A stretch of DNA of 64,000 bases from Elysia chlorotica (taxonomy: Eukaryota; Mollusca; Gastropoda; Plakobranchidae): positions 25,737-89,736 of the forward strand of contig RQTK01000973.1 in NCBI GenBank assembly GCA_003991915.1, read 5' to 3'. Positions within the stretch are counted from its first letter, which is position 1. Every line of letters starts with the position of its first letter. Below, piece after piece: positions 48,454 through 50,427 of the stretch. A program made the position numbers and the translations under genes. A model generated the notes under the pieces. That model had not been told where the DNA came from, did no database searches, and worked only from the letters and a program-made list of their open reading frames with translations.

Positions 48454-50219
48454 CGATGATGATGATGAAGACTATGATGCTAGCAATAATTTTGAATTCT
48501 TGGCTAACTCTTACTCTGATGATAATGGGTCATTTCAAAATGTTGTTCTTATGCTTCACTGTCAAAAAACCTTGGTTCTCCACTTGCCCGTGGTGATGAT
48601 TATGGTATTGATTCATATAATATAACATAGTGTAACAAGGAAGACATTGCGAAATTACCCAGGAAATCAAAATTCGATTGCAACACTGTCCTATTTAAAT
48701 GCATATGTCTATAGATCTTGTTGTGTTAAGTTTTTGTTGCGAAATACAAACTGTCTCCTTTAATCTTACTCGAGACACAGAAATACGAAATAATGAATGC
48801 ACAGGCCTTTATTCTTTCACGCGAACATAAATGATCGATCGCGTCTTTAAGACTTTGATTTCTTTTTCTTCCACCCCTTTTTCAAATGTGTACAAAATCG
48901 TAGCAGGCACATTGATCGGTACAATGACATGGCAGAGATCCTGCAGAGAGAATAAAACATGGTACTCAAAGCTCGAGAACCTCTTAACACCGGGACCGAC
49001 ACAAATTAGAATTTCCAGTTTACTTGAACAATTATTTTGAAATTTGCCAAGAATCGACAGAGACACTTTGTCCAGAGTCGTTCATTGTTACATCTGCGAG
49101 AGGGGGTGTACACCTGAGGTTTTCTATCCACAAACACTTTGGTCTCAGAATTTGAGAGGGACATCTTCTTTATACATCTTTTTTTCTTCTTTAGGTCTCT
49201 AGAAGAACTCGGTGATTTTGTGTGTAAGTGTTGGTGTGAGGGGGGCAGGGTGCAAATGCTTGAGCGTCGCGCTCCGTATCGGAAGGAGATAACTCGGGAC
49301 GATTACACAACCAGGGAAATTTGTTTGTTGGATTTCGTCCCCCTACTCGTTGGGTCGGTGTCAGTATCATGTGACCGCCTGACCGGCTGAGCTGAGGCAG
49401 GATTCCTAGTATCGCCCTACAGTCACGTAAATTTAGTTAATTAGCCTTGGGGCTTGTTCACAATATAGCCTATATAGACCTGATGTTGGACGCTAAGCAG
49501 CAACTCAACTCAATCAAGCTCTGTGTGGAAGCTCCTTGGGACCAAAGAAGAAAGCTCCCACAAATAACTTTATTCGGTAAATATCCTATACGGCGACGGG
49601 ACTTTCCAGCAAAGAAAATCAATAGTCTCTACCGACATGCAAAGTATGTTGTCCGGTCTCTTGAAGGTTCTTGCACCTGTAAGGGGGTTGGTTTTTCAGT
49701 CGAAACGTTTCATTAGCAAATTCTTAGAATGGGCTTTGTTCAATAATGTAAACCTAGGTTGAGATTCTTTGCATGTAAACAAACATTTCTCCTTTATAAT
49801 AACAACGGGGTTTTGTTTTCAACAGAAAGAGATACTAAAACCAACACTGCAGGGTTCGAGAAAAAAACAAAAACAACAAGAACACTGTACCGCTTCAGTT
49901 TATGTCGAATTGTGTAGTTTGGTAATAGTATAATGTGACCAGCTAAATCAAAAGTCGTTTCCCCGCACTCACTCTGTGTGTCAACGTGTAAAACCAGGCG
50001 TGAGTCCTAAGTCCGCCAACAATACAGCCTATTATATAGTGCTGACGTTTGACGTCAAGCAAACAACGCAACTTAATCTCATCGTATTAATTGTGATGAC
50101 TAATGCACTTACTTCGGGGCCATGAACAATACTTTGATGTCCCGCTGCTCGGCTCCCTTGACGAGATTGACAGTGTACACCAAAGAAAGCGTTACCATGG
50201 TGACAGACCAACTGGACAT
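3022..50219 (-). CDS. Receptor guanylate cyclase (natriuretic peptide receptor-like), whole gene, 22 exons seen
   Basis: Single-pass membrane enzyme predicted to convert GTP to cGMP on ligand binding outside the cell. The coding exons (minus strand) are joined at 50219-50113, 48101-48003, 46946-46837, 40877-40743, 38798-38577, 36497-36396, 35512-35377, 33826-33714, 32998-32872, 21405-21324, 20858-20762, 19071-18949, 16472-16380, 15343-15167, 14561-14393, 13193-13032, 12128-11927, 10901-10770, 9268-9145, 7216-7148, 5624-5354 and 3252-3022. All have AG/GT borders and phases agree everywhere except two junctions (38577 to 36497, and 5354 to 3252), where one short exon each is missing. Domains in order: signal peptide, ANF-receptor ligand-binding domain, transmembrane helix, kinase-homology domain, coiled-coil dimerisation helix, class III cyclase domain, C-terminal tail. 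The guanine-specifying Glu (in KVETIGDAY) and Cys (in [10 protein letters not shown]) are present, so it is a guanylate rather than an adenylate cyclase. The ligand and the exact orthologue cannot be named from sequence alone. Confidence 0.93.
3930..4009. repeat. (GA)n microsatellite
   Basis: Interrupted GA-dinucleotide tract with CA and G-run interruptions, in the last intron. A purine-rich zone (3700-3930) leads into it. Confidence 0.9.
4126..5347. repeat. Tandem duplication of intronic DNA, two units of about 0.6 kb
   Basis: The segment 4126-4770 is repeated at 4771-5347 with roughly 90% identity. Shared blocks include ATGGTACTTTCTCATACCAA (4180 and 4823), GTAGATGCCGTAGTCAGGCG (4646 and 5218) and GATTGTTTTTAATTGCATG (4746 and 5321). 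It ends at the donor of exon 22. This is the intron where a catalytic-domain exon is missing. Confidence 0.9.
5354..5624 (-). CDS. Exon 22, cyclase catalytic core
   Basis: Acceptor CTCCAG, donor CTGC/GTGAGT, 271 nt. Begins [15 protein letters not shown] and includes [36 protein letters not shown] and QGL. The guanine-specifying Glu and Cys, the second metal-binding Asp (GDAY) and the N-x-A-SRMES transition-state region are all present. The usual FGDTVN reads FGNTVN here. It ends in phase 1, but the only downstream exon found starts in phase 0. Confidence 0.96.
5625..7147. other. Intron 21 (between exons 21 and 22)
   Basis: No repeat or gene recognised. Open frames here on either strand are short and unlike known proteins. 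Confidence 0.6.
7148..7216 (-). CDS. Exon 21, cyclase catalytic domain (23-codon exon)
   Basis: Acceptor GCCAG, donor AAG/GTAACC, 69 nt, phase 0. Encodes [20 protein letters not shown] plus VYK, exactly filling the family stretch (V-x-x-LN-x-LY-x-x-FD-x-I-I-x-x-(F/Y)-DVYK) between DIVGFT and KVETIGDAY. It is small enough to be missed by ORF-based gene finding. Confidence 0.95.
7485..7560. repeat. (CT)n microsatellite
   Basis: Pure TC dinucleotide tract of about 66 bp inside a longer pyrimidine-rich stretch (7400-7900). It creates Ser/Leu-rich spurious reading frames. Confidence 0.95.
8318..8480 (+). mobile_element. SINE tail, family A
   Basis: Carries the family A body: GGTTGGTGTCAGTTTAATGT, then GCAGCACATAAAGCTGTCA, then a GTCCACAATATAGCCC block and a TAGTGCTGACGTTGGAC end. 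The tRNA-like head is missing. Confidence 0.8.
8530..8615 (-). pseudogene. Partial duplicate of exon 20
   Basis: Aligns with the last 86 nt of exon 20 and continues into the matching intron sequence. Reads [20 protein letters not shown] then TSDSQPME, so the frame is open and the metal-binding Asp is kept, but [10 protein letters not shown] has become [10 protein letters not shown]. The donor is GAG/GTGAAT. The first 38 nt and the acceptor of exon 20 are absent. Most likely a relic of a local duplication; use as an alternative exon is not excluded. Confidence 0.85.
8868..9108 (+). mobile_element. SINE family A fragments (two tails)
   Basis: Two partial copies in series (about 8868-8995 and 9035-9108). 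The second shares its flanking DNA with the 8480 copy, showing that the exon 20 duplication carried the SINE along with it. Confidence 0.75.
9145..9268 (-). CDS. Exon 20, cyclase catalytic domain, first metal-binding Asp
   Basis: Acceptor CCTCAG, donor GAG/GTAAAT, 124 nt. Encodes [20 protein letters not shown] and then [21 protein letters not shown]. The Asp in FSDIVGFT is the first catalytic metal ligand of class III cyclases. A mutated partial copy of this exon lies 615 bp downstream (8530-8615). Confidence 0.96.
9540..9880 (+). mobile_element. SINE family A, degenerate
   Basis: A tRNA-like A box (CTGGCGCAAGTGGTAGAGTG) at about 9745, followed by the body motif GGCTGAGACAGGCGTC and GTCAGACGTTGGACGTTGA. 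Rearranged and shortened. A second tail-like piece precedes it (9600-9670). Confidence 0.65.
9881..10400. other. Intron 19, non-coding
   Basis: No gene. Several CTTACC-type motifs spaced about 115 bp apart (10154, 10268, 10388) look like decayed copies of the exon 19 donor region. Confidence 0.4.
10471..10715 (-). pseudogene. Relic copies of exon 19 and its donor site
   Basis: 10561-10637 is an almost perfect copy of the last 77 nt of exon 19 ([19 protein letters not shown] then MLPR) with an intact CCCAG/GTAGGA donor but no acceptor. Shorter copies of the donor end lie at 10699-10715 and about 10478-10487. The flanking CTCTTTCGCCCCTCC motif is repeated each time, so the unit is exon 3' end plus donor plus adjacent intron. 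Confidence 0.9.
10770..10901 (-). CDS. Exon 19, dimerisation coiled coil
   Basis: Acceptor CTAGCAG, donor CCCAG/GTAGGA, 132 nt. Encodes [20 protein letters not shown], then [20 protein letters not shown] and MLPR. It is the conserved helix linking the kinase-homology and cyclase domains (ILDN ... ME-x-Y-x-x-x-LE ... EE(R/K)-x-x-L). Its donor half is copied downstream (10561-10637 and shorter pieces), and its acceptor lies within a 76-bp tandem array. Confidence 0.95.
10883..11257. repeat. 76-bp minisatellite spanning the exon 19 acceptor
   Basis: Five units. CTGCTAGACCTGG recurs at 10903, 10967, 11043, 11119 and 11195 (first spacing 64, then 76). Each unit contains the acceptor CTAGCAG, the first bases of exon 19 (in full units) and an intronic part with ACATATATAGTACATACACA. 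Only the unit nearest the rest of the exon continues into coding sequence. Confidence 0.95.
11265..11660. repeat. Degenerate minisatellite, about 33-36 bp
   Basis: Variants of AGATAATACAATGAAGTACA recur through the intron between exons 18 and 19. Strongly diverged. Confidence 0.65.
11927..12128 (-). CDS. Exon 18, end of kinase-homology domain
   Basis: Acceptor TTTCAG, donor CAA/GTGAGT, 202 nt. Contains [39 protein letters not shown] and KMKKISPLN. The (M/L)-x-x-CW-x-E-(D/N)-P-x-x-RP motif closes the domain as in all family members. Confidence 0.94.
12129..13031. other. Intron 17
   Basis: No repeat family or gene recognised. A short CA-repeat lies near 13010. Confidence 0.55.
13032..13193 (-). 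CDS. Exon 17, kinase-homology domain
   Basis: Acceptor CTACAG, donor CTGG/GTATGT, 162 nt. Contains [18 protein letters not shown], then [24 protein letters not shown](V/L)LR and D-(I/V)-YS-(L/F)-GI-I-L are conserved kinase-homology motifs. A degenerate tandem repeat of about 64 bp starts about 7 bp beyond the acceptor on the intron side. Confidence 0.94.
13200..13700. repeat. Degenerate tandem repeat of about 64 bp beside the exon 17 acceptor
   Basis: Variants of GATTTATAGAGCCAAATTTCC followed by AAGAAACCCA and a TCT(N)TAACA spacer recur about seven times, starting about 7 bp intron-side of the exon 17 acceptor. Confidence 0.8.
13733..13850 (-). mobile_element. SINE tail, family A
   Basis: Reverse-strand tail with GGACGGGCCCCAAGACTAAC and CGCCTGACAATT, lacking the tRNA-like head. 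Confidence 0.75.
13981..14071. repeat. (CAA)n microsatellite
   Basis: About 30 uninterrupted CAA/AAC units in intron 16, preceded by C and A homopolymer runs (13920-13980). Confidence 0.95.
14393..14561 (-). CDS. Exon 16, kinase-homology domain (pseudokinase catalytic loop)
   Basis: Acceptor CTCCAG, donor CAG/GTAACT, 169 nt. Encodes [20 protein letters not shown] and then [19 protein letters not shown]. The catalytic loop is HGNLKASNC, so the HRD aspartate is replaced as in all receptor guanylate cyclases, while DFG is intact. Predicted to bind ATP or regulate rather than phosphorylate. Confidence 0.96.
14878..14990. repeat. (GA)n(TC)n perfect palindrome
   Basis: About 38 nt of GA repeat (14886-14923) turn directly into TC repeat (14924 to about 14972) through GAGATCTC, giving an inverted repeat with no loop, in intron 15. 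Confidence 0.95.
15019..15063 (-). pseudogene. Relic of the exon 15 3' end
   Basis: Aligns with the last 45 or so nt of exon 15, including the intronic CAAACCCGTAACAACA context and the adjoining (CT)n tract. The unit is duplicated at about 148-bp spacing. The relic has a donor of GTGAGT, closer to consensus than the real GTGGGT, but has lost coding similarity through substitutions. Confidence 0.8.
15072..15135. repeat. (CT)n microsatellite
   Basis: Pyrimidine dinucleotide tract between exon 15 and its relic copy. Confidence 0.9.
15167..15343 (-). CDS. Exon 15, kinase-homology domain
   Basis: Acceptor TTCCAG, donor ACG/GTGGGT, 177 nt, phase 0. Contains [32 protein letters not shown] and [11 protein letters not shown]. 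These are the hallmark (R/K)H-x-N-(L/V)-x-x-F-x-GAC and EYC-x-(K/R)GSL-x-D-(I/V)-L motifs of receptor cyclases. A relic copy of its 3' end lies in the next intron at 15019-15063. Confidence 0.95.
15450..15605 (-). mobile_element. SINE family A, partial
   Basis: Reverse-strand body with GGACCCCAAGACCAATAAT and GACTCCTGTCTCAGCG in intron 14, without a clear head. Confidence 0.75.
15606..16379. other. Intron 14, remainder
   Basis: No gene or known repeat recognised. A short G run lies at about 15903. Confidence 0.5.
16380..16472 (-). CDS. Exon 14, kinase-homology domain
   Basis: Acceptor TTCAG, donor ATG/GTAAGC, 93 nt, phase 0. Encodes [20 protein letters not shown] and then [11 protein letters not shown]. 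This matches the 'Y-(Q/R)-G-x-x-V-A-V-K' strand and the following helix. The position usually held by the VAVK lysine reads VSVRK. Confidence 0.92.
16925..17500. repeat. Compound (GA)n / (CAGA)n microsatellite block
   Basis: A GA tract at 16927-16963, a longer one at 17083-17167, then about 330 bp of imperfect GACAGAGA repeats. All open frames here, on both strands, are products of the repeat. Confidence 0.95.
17501..18139. other. Intron 13, AT-rich
   Basis: No gene seen. AT-rich DNA between the purine block and the Helitron-like fragment. Confidence 0.5.
18140..18404 (+). mobile_element. Helitron-like transposon protein fragment
   Basis: An open frame, sense to the plus strand and so antisense to the host gene, reads [20 protein letters not shown] and then [10 protein letters not shown] before a stop at 18404. 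The C-x-x-C-x-A-(L/K)-x-F-x-x-E ... CC-x-x-G pattern is the zinc-binding region found just ahead of the Helitron helicase-like N-terminal domain. Only this piece is present, with no Rep or helicase part. The nearest upstream ATG is not obvious. Identification is from the motif alone. Confidence 0.6.
18613..18948. repeat. (GA)n microsatellite and purine-rich tract
   Basis: GA dinucleotides at 18615-18696, followed by imperfect GACAGAGA-type repeats that run up to the donor of exon 13. Confidence 0.95.
18949..19071 (-). CDS. Exon 13, kinase-homology domain linker
   Basis: Acceptor GGCCAG, donor CTG/GTATGA, 123 nt, phase 0. Encodes 41 residues beginning [11 protein letters not shown], with a Ser/Asn-rich linker and ending [11 protein letters not shown]. 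The Ser-rich stretch corresponds to the glycine-rich/phosphorylated loop region of natriuretic peptide receptors; whether these serines are phosphorylated is unknown. A purine-rich microsatellite begins directly at the donor side. Confidence 0.82.
19300..19560 (+). mobile_element. LINE 3'-end fragment
   Basis: Translates in shifting frames to WIGHTL, then [20 protein letters not shown] and [13 protein letters not shown]. This is the typical C-terminal signature of many invertebrate LINE reverse transcriptases (WNPQGKR-x-x-GRPK-x-T-x-RR). Broken by at least one frameshift. Confidence 0.75.
19615..19800 (-). mobile_element. SINE family A, degenerate
   Basis: Reverse-strand body: GTGCTGCCACAAAGAGACAGG, CAGGACTGCTGTCTCAACCG and GACCCAACTAGTGGAGG followed by a degraded head region. 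Confidence 0.7.
19850..20070 (-). mobile_element. Second tRNA-headed SINE-like element (family B)
   Basis: On the minus strand a tRNA-like head reads GGTAGCTCAGTCGATGGG (A box, about 20050) and GGTTCGATTCTC (B box, about 20000), followed by about 130 bp unrelated to family A. No acceptor-stem pairing is visible, so it is not taken as a tRNA gene. Only one copy was seen here. Confidence 0.55.
20071..20761. other. Intron 12, remainder
   Basis: AT-rich, no gene or repeat family recognised. Confidence 0.5.
20762..20858 (-). CDS. Exon 12, start of cytoplasmic region
   Basis: Acceptor TCTCAG, donor CAC/GTATGA, 97 nt. Encodes [20 protein letters not shown] and then [12 protein letters not shown]. 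The W-(K/R)-I-x-(Y/W) motif that opens the kinase-homology region of receptor cyclases is present. Confidence 0.88.
20859..21323. other. Intron 11
   Basis: Short intron of AT-rich unique-looking sequence between the transmembrane exon and exon 12. Confidence 0.6.
21324..21405 (-). CDS. Exon 11, transmembrane helix
   Basis: Acceptor CCTTAG, donor CAG/GTAAAA, 82 nt. Reads [20 protein letters not shown], a single strongly hydrophobic helix, followed at the exon 12 junction by a basic stretch (RWWRKEK) as expected for the cytoplasmic stop-transfer side. Phases match: 1+2 with exon 10 and 2+1 with exon 12. The intron between exons 10 and 11 is the largest in the gene. Confidence 0.9.
21757..22516. 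repeat. Direct duplication of about 320 bp
   Basis: 21757-22080 and 22198-22516 are near-identical (shared GACGGGACTGTATATAGGCC, GTAATACGCACGTTATA, CAATTTAAGATATATGCAGC). They are separated by 117 bp that begin with a mariner-like end sequence. Confidence 0.95.
22081..22197 (+). mobile_element. Mariner-like terminal fragment
   Basis: Begins TACGAGGGGTGTTCATTATG directly after a TA, closely resembling the conserved ends of mariner-type transposons (ACGAGGG-x-x-x-TTCA-x-TAAGT). It sits between the two halves of the direct duplication. No transposase frame and no matching inverted end were seen. Confidence 0.55.
22517..23580. other. Large intron before the transmembrane exon, part 1
   Basis: Unique-looking AT-rich DNA. 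No coding potential recognised. Confidence 0.5.
23587..23611. repeat. (GT)n microsatellite
   Basis: About 12 GT units. Between 23640 and 23880, a GAGACAAA / TCTACATTTTGTGAT motif is duplicated (23633 and 23839). Confidence 0.85.
24585..24690 (-). mobile_element. SINE family A remnant
   Basis: Shares the order of the family A body on the reverse strand (GGACTAACGACAATTTGACG, CCGCCCACATTATTCTGAC, AGTAGAGGACGAAACCCGACG), strongly diverged. Confidence 0.5.
24691..27860. other. Large intron, part 2, no gene recognised
   Basis: AT-rich intronic DNA. Open frames (for example 26557-26811 +) are short and match nothing I know. No clear repeats. Confidence 0.5.
27870..28045. repeat. Two (CT)n microsatellites in a duplicated context
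   Basis: Tracts at 27874-27916 and 27988-28042, each preceded by a TTTTAAGAGACTA motif (27818 and 27954), so the block itself is a tandem duplication of about 135 bp. A third (CT)n lies at 28522-28560. Confidence 0.9.
28522..28560. repeat. (CT)n microsatellite bordering the BatD-like frame
   Basis: Pure CT tract about 40 bp upstream of the bacterial-type reading frame. Confidence 0.9.
28604..29203 (+). CDS. BatD-like protein, N-terminal part (bacterial-type gene inside a host intron)
   Basis: An uninterrupted frame of about 200 codons with a bacterial-style signal peptide ([20 protein letters not shown]). Family features, in order: a GE-x-(T/x)-x-L-x-I strand, [17 protein letters not shown], the tract [18 protein letters not shown], the SPIILNV strand, [20 protein letters not shown] and finally KRVNGKLY. 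This is the characteristic layout of BatD (Bacteroides-aerotolerance operon family; in bacteria a membrane-anchored periplasmic protein that works with BatA/BatB and a MoxR ATPase). Similarity stops abruptly at about 29203, where CT-rich host-like repeat begins, so roughly the last two thirds of a normal 400-600 residue protein are absent. It lies antisense within the intron between exons 10 and 11 of the cyclase. No SD-like spacing convincingly fixes the original start. Either horizontal transfer, or contamination/chimeric assembly; a few A/T-rich codons give no clear decision. Confidence 0.75.
29204..29335. repeat. CT-rich low-complexity tract after the BatD-like frame
   Basis: Imperfect TCTCTGTCT repeats begin immediately where BatD similarity ends. 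Confidence 0.8.
29336..29440 (+). mobile_element. SINE tail, family A
   Basis: GTGTGGCAGCACATAAAGTG, then CAGACGTCAGTCTTGAGGCC. A host repeat only 130 bp from the end of the BatD-like frame. Confidence 0.8.
29568..29935. repeat. C-run, (CA)n and (CAGA)n microsatellites
   Basis: C homopolymer with one gap at 29570-29584, CA repeats at 29620-29645 and about 17 CAGA units at 29862-29927. Confidence 0.95.
30095..30262 (-). mobile_element. SINE family A, nearly complete but diverged
   Basis: Reverse-strand: tail GGATGGGCCCCGAAACTGAC, body GGTCACATTAGACTGACACC, and a head with CCACGGACCTCCCGCGCCGG and TTCTACCCCAGGCCTACCG (B and A box region). Confidence 0.75.
30263..30784. other. Large intron, part 3
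   Basis: No gene or repeat recognised between the SINE and the 27-bp minisatellite. Confidence 0.5.
30785..31028. repeat. 27-bp minisatellite, nine units
   Basis: Unit AGTCATAATGAGCATGTAAA plus GAACTGC, with variants. Because 27 is divisible by three, both strands stay open: plus strand gives repeats of CSHNEHVKN, minus strand gives hydrophobic repeats of VLYMLIMTA. The frame opens with ATG at 30719, but nothing else supports a gene. Confidence 0.95.
31029..32640. other. Large intron, part 4
   Basis: AT-rich, no gene recognised. A CT-rich low-complexity stretch follows (32490-32770), producing Ser/Leu-rich spurious frames. Confidence 0.5.
32872..32998 (-). CDS. Exon 10, extracellular juxtamembrane segment
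   Basis: Acceptor CTTCCAG, donor GAAG/GTACTG (the weakest donor in the gene), 127 nt. Encodes [20 protein letters not shown] and then [13 protein letters not shown], matching the family pattern W-x-(G/N)-x-x-P-P-x-D-x-P-x-CGF-x-(N/D)-E-x-C that immediately precedes the membrane. The two Cys residues are the conserved juxtamembrane pair. Confidence 0.9.
33098..33270. repeat. Two (GA)n microsatellites
   Basis: Tracts at 33099-33138 and 33228-33264, both next to a TTTGAGTT motif, suggesting a local duplication in intron 9. Confidence 0.9.
33540..33640 (+). mobile_element. SINE tail, family A, degenerate
   Basis: GTACAATGTGATTGGCCAAG, then GAAGGCCTGTCGCCGTTTAC and GAGACGTTAAACAA near the donor of exon 9. 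Confidence 0.5.
33714..33826 (-). CDS. Exon 9, ligand-binding domain C-terminal part
   Basis: Acceptor GGTCAG, donor GAG/GTATGT, 113 nt. Encodes [20 protein letters not shown] followed by [17 protein letters not shown]. It fits the conserved 'SG-x-(V/F)-x-(I/T)-(D/N)-x-x-(G/A)-D/DR-x-x-x-Y-x-(L/I)-x-D' strand pair. The acceptor lies at the edge of an intronic tandem duplication (33840-34880). Confidence 0.9.
33840..34882. repeat. Nested tandem duplication in intron 8
   Basis: CAGTAAAAACAGCAAGAAGAA (33840) recurs with changes at 34438. A block starting TGCTTAATGTTCAACTTTAG occurs at 33980, 34126 and 34524. A block with GGGATGAAAACGGAATCCCA occurs at 34351 and 34798. The whole unit starts about 13 bp from the exon 9 acceptor. 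The inner block resembles a family A SINE tail on the reverse strand (GTGGACCAGCCCCAATACTA). Confidence 0.9.
34883..35376. other. Intron 8, remainder
   Basis: AT-rich, no gene. GTCAGACCTTACTAC is duplicated at 35322 and 35352. Confidence 0.5.
35377..35512 (-). CDS. Exon 8, ligand-binding domain
   Basis: Acceptor TCCACAG, donor GAAG/GTGCGT, 136 nt. Encodes [20 protein letters not shown] and then [16 protein letters not shown]. This is the family helix with D-A-(F/V)-x-L-(Y/L)-(A/G) plus the 'F-x-G' motif ahead of the sensory strand. It ends phase 1 and joins exon 9 with Gly. Confidence 0.88.
35526..35575 (+). mobile_element. Short SINE tail, family A
   Basis: AGACGTTAGTCTTGGGACCC then GCCCACACTATAGCCTAT, directly beyond the exon 8 acceptor. 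Confidence 0.7.
35783..35900. repeat. (GAA)n microsatellite
   Basis: About 38 AAG units in intron 7; the poly-Lys and poly-Phe frames over it are artefacts. Confidence 0.95.
36396..36497 (-). CDS. Exon 7, ligand-binding domain
   Basis: Acceptor CCTCAG, donor TCT/GTAAGT, 102 nt in phase 0. Encodes [20 protein letters not shown] and then [14 protein letters not shown]. It fits the variable family stretch between the 'GDYVFFNIELF' strand and the following helix. That strand and the one before it are not found in the visible sequence, so exon 6 is missing between here and exon 5. Confidence 0.75.
36498..37239. other. Intron between exons 5 and 7, left of the gap
   Basis: No exon recognised. It ends in a G-rich run (37204-37239) that probably caused the assembly break. 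Confidence 0.5.
37240..37795. other. Assembly gap (556 N)
   Basis: Run of 556 N between a G-rich stretch and a CT-rich stretch. The missing ligand-binding exon 6 most likely lies here. Confidence 0.99.
38060..38400. repeat. Degenerate minisatellite, about 14-26 bp
   Basis: Repeats of CACCCCTTACTATACTCTAT and shorter variants. Confidence 0.85.
38577..38798 (-). CDS. Exon 5, ligand-binding domain
   Basis: Acceptor TTGGCAG, donor AGAG/GTAAGT, 222 nt. Encodes [20 protein letters not shown] and later [17 protein letters not shown]. This is the conserved W-(R/K)-x-(A/L)-(L/M)-(I/L) strand followed by the helix that precedes the 'aRvivlc' strand of the family. It ends in phase 1, and the next visible exon starts in phase 0, so an intervening exon is required. 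A full-length SINE lies about 50 bp upstream of the acceptor. Confidence 0.88.
38848..39112 (+). mobile_element. SINE family A, full length
   Basis: tRNA-like head with A box GTGGTCCAGGGGTAGAACAT and B box GAGTTCGAATCCT, then body GGTCGGTGTCAGTATAATGT, GGCTGAGACAGGAGTCATGG and GTGTGTGGCAGCACATAAAA, tail GGGGCCCGTCCACAATATAG, ending GTTGGACGTTAAACCAACCC. It sits 50 bp from the exon 5 acceptor. Confidence 0.9.
39423..39692 (-). mobile_element. SINE family A, full length, opposite orientation
   Basis: Best-preserved copy. Reverse-strand head CTGGCTCAAGTGGTGGAGCG (A box) and CGGTTCGAATGCC (B box), followed by the complete body and the tail GTGCTGACGTTGGACGTTAA. It faces the 38848 copy across about 310 bp. 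Confidence 0.92.
39693..40482. other. Intron 4, remainder
   Basis: No gene recognised. A 103-codon frame at 39739-40050 (+) matches no family known to me. Confidence 0.5.
40483..40742. repeat. 20-bp minisatellite repeating the exon 4 donor site
   Basis: Thirteen units of AGCATGTCTATGTACTCACT. Read on the transcript strand each is AGTGAGTACATAGACATGCT and so carries a consensus 5' splice site. The first unit is the donor of exon 4. The three units next to the exon are diverged (one has GTAAGT), the other ten are identical. Confidence 0.98.
40743..40877 (-). CDS. Exon 4, ligand-binding domain
   Basis: Acceptor CCTCAG, donor A/GTGAGT, 135 nt. Encodes [20 protein letters not shown] and then the [14 protein letters not shown] segment, matching the family pattern (ARLAAYW-IP-ISWG ... 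PTLTRT). The donor is the first unit of a 13-copy 20-bp minisatellite, each unit of which carries another GTGAGT-like donor. Reading on into the intron meets TAG within about 30 nt, so use of downstream donors would truncate the receptor. Confidence 0.92.
40893..40960. repeat. (GA)n microsatellite
   Basis: GA tract with G runs, about 20 bp beyond the exon 4 acceptor. Confidence 0.9.
41555..41655. repeat. (CT)n microsatellite
   Basis: CT tract with TTTC interruptions. Just upstream, TATCTTTTTCTAAACACTAATTT-type sequence is duplicated (41430-41520). Confidence 0.9.
41656..43925. other. Intron 3, unique-looking DNA
   Basis: AT-rich, no gene or known repeat recognised. Short frames at 42337-42522 and 42781-43081 lack any recognisable similarity. 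Confidence 0.5.
43926..45650 (+). mobile_element. Decayed LINE (L1/Tx1-type reverse transcriptase)
   Basis: In broken frames: [56 protein letters not shown] (fingers/palm), [14 protein letters not shown] (the YADD catalytic box), [20 protein letters not shown], and a C-terminal zinc-knuckle-like [18 protein letters not shown]. Many stops and frameshifts make it non-functional. An internal 58-bp repeat (TCTTCAGAGCTACTATCAAC at 44781 and 44839) is a later duplication. A (CAT)n tract follows the 3' end. Confidence 0.88.
45680..45785. repeat. (CAT)n microsatellite
   Basis: CAG/CAT repeats continuing out of the LINE 3' end, giving a poly-His frame. Confidence 0.95.
45800..46836. other. Intron 3, T/G-rich stretch
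   Basis: Long TTTGTTTG-rich low-complexity DNA (45840-46420) followed by AT-rich sequence up to exon 3. No gene. Confidence 0.6.
46837..46946 (-). CDS. Exon 3, ligand-binding domain
   Basis: Acceptor TTTGCAG, donor G/GTAAGG, 110 nt. Encodes [20 protein letters not shown] and then [10 protein letters not shown]. The conserved GPxC motif of ANF-type receptors, whose Cys normally forms an intrachain disulphide, is present. Joins exon 4 with an Ala codon split 1+2. Confidence 0.9.
46947..47835. other. Intron 2
   Basis: No gene recognised. Two short frames (47131-47376 + and 47489-47686 +) match nothing known to me. Confidence 0.5.
47836..47960 (+). mobile_element. SINE family A, diverged
   Basis: GTGGGTCGATATTAGTGTAA, AGCTGAGACATACGTGTC, CAGACGTTAAATTTTGAG and ATATTGACGATGGAGATCG follow the family body order. 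Confidence 0.6.
48003..48101 (-). CDS. Exon 2, ligand-binding domain
   Basis: Acceptor CTTTAG, donor AA/GTAAGT, 99 nt with phase 2 at both ends. Encodes the stretch containing [20 protein letters not shown], matching the conserved early ANF-receptor segment in which an invariant Gly-Pro-Ala/Leu-Leu helix follows the first strand. The junction codon with exon 1 is Asn and with exon 3 is Asn. Confidence 0.88.
48270..48475. repeat. (GAT)n microsatellite
   Basis: About 55 GAT units with GAG and GAC interruptions in intron 1. Confidence 0.95.
48476..49230. other. Intron 1, unique-looking DNA
   Basis: No gene recognised. An 85-codon frame at 48809-49066 (-) has no known relatives that I can identify. 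Confidence 0.5.
49232..49512 (+). mobile_element. SINE family A, nearly full length
   Basis: Degraded head (GCTTGAGCGTCGCGCTCCG), body GTTGGGTCGGTGTCAGTATC and CCGGCTGAGCTGAGGCAGG, tail GGGGCTTGTTCACAATATAG ending TGTTGGACGCTAAGCAGCAA. Confidence 0.8.
49912..50080 (+). mobile_element. SINE family A, body and tail
   Basis: GGTAATAGTATAATGTGACC, CTGTGTGTCAACGTGTAAAA, GCCAACAATACAGCCTATTA and GTGCTGACGTTTGACGTCAA, ending about 30 bp from the donor of exon 1. Confidence 0.75.
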
Positions 50220-50258
50220 CTTGGAAAGAGCGTCTAGTTTCGAGGTGTATGTATCTGT
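50113..50258 (-). CDS. Exon 1 (start codon, signal peptide) with 5' UTR from 50258
   Basis: The ATG at 50219-50217 has A at -3. A second in-frame ATG at 50198 sits in the stronger context ACCATGG. Either opens a hydrophobic stretch ([15 protein letters not shown]) that reads as a signal peptide, followed by KVLFMAPN, the first strand of the ligand-binding domain. The exon ends CCG AA before GTAAGT (phase 2). A polypyrimidine tract and CAG at 50261-50259 suggest that the exon is spliced at its 5' side, so an untranslated exon probably lies further upstream. The frame stays open from the ATG up to that acceptor, so a longer N-terminus is not excluded. Confidence 0.8.
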
Positions 50259-50327
50259 CTGAAAAAAAAAGAAATCTTCATTAATAATCAGGTAAGTAGA
50301 AAGTAAGCTTCATAATTATTGAATTAT

Positions 50328-50386
50328 AATTATCATTATTATTATTTTTATTATTATTATTATAATTATTATTATTATTATTATTA

Positions 50387-50427
<41 letters not shown>
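50328..50427. repeat. (ATT)n microsatellite
   Basis: About 33 ATT units, interrupted by ATA and ATC, just upstream of exon 1. Confidence 0.95.
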
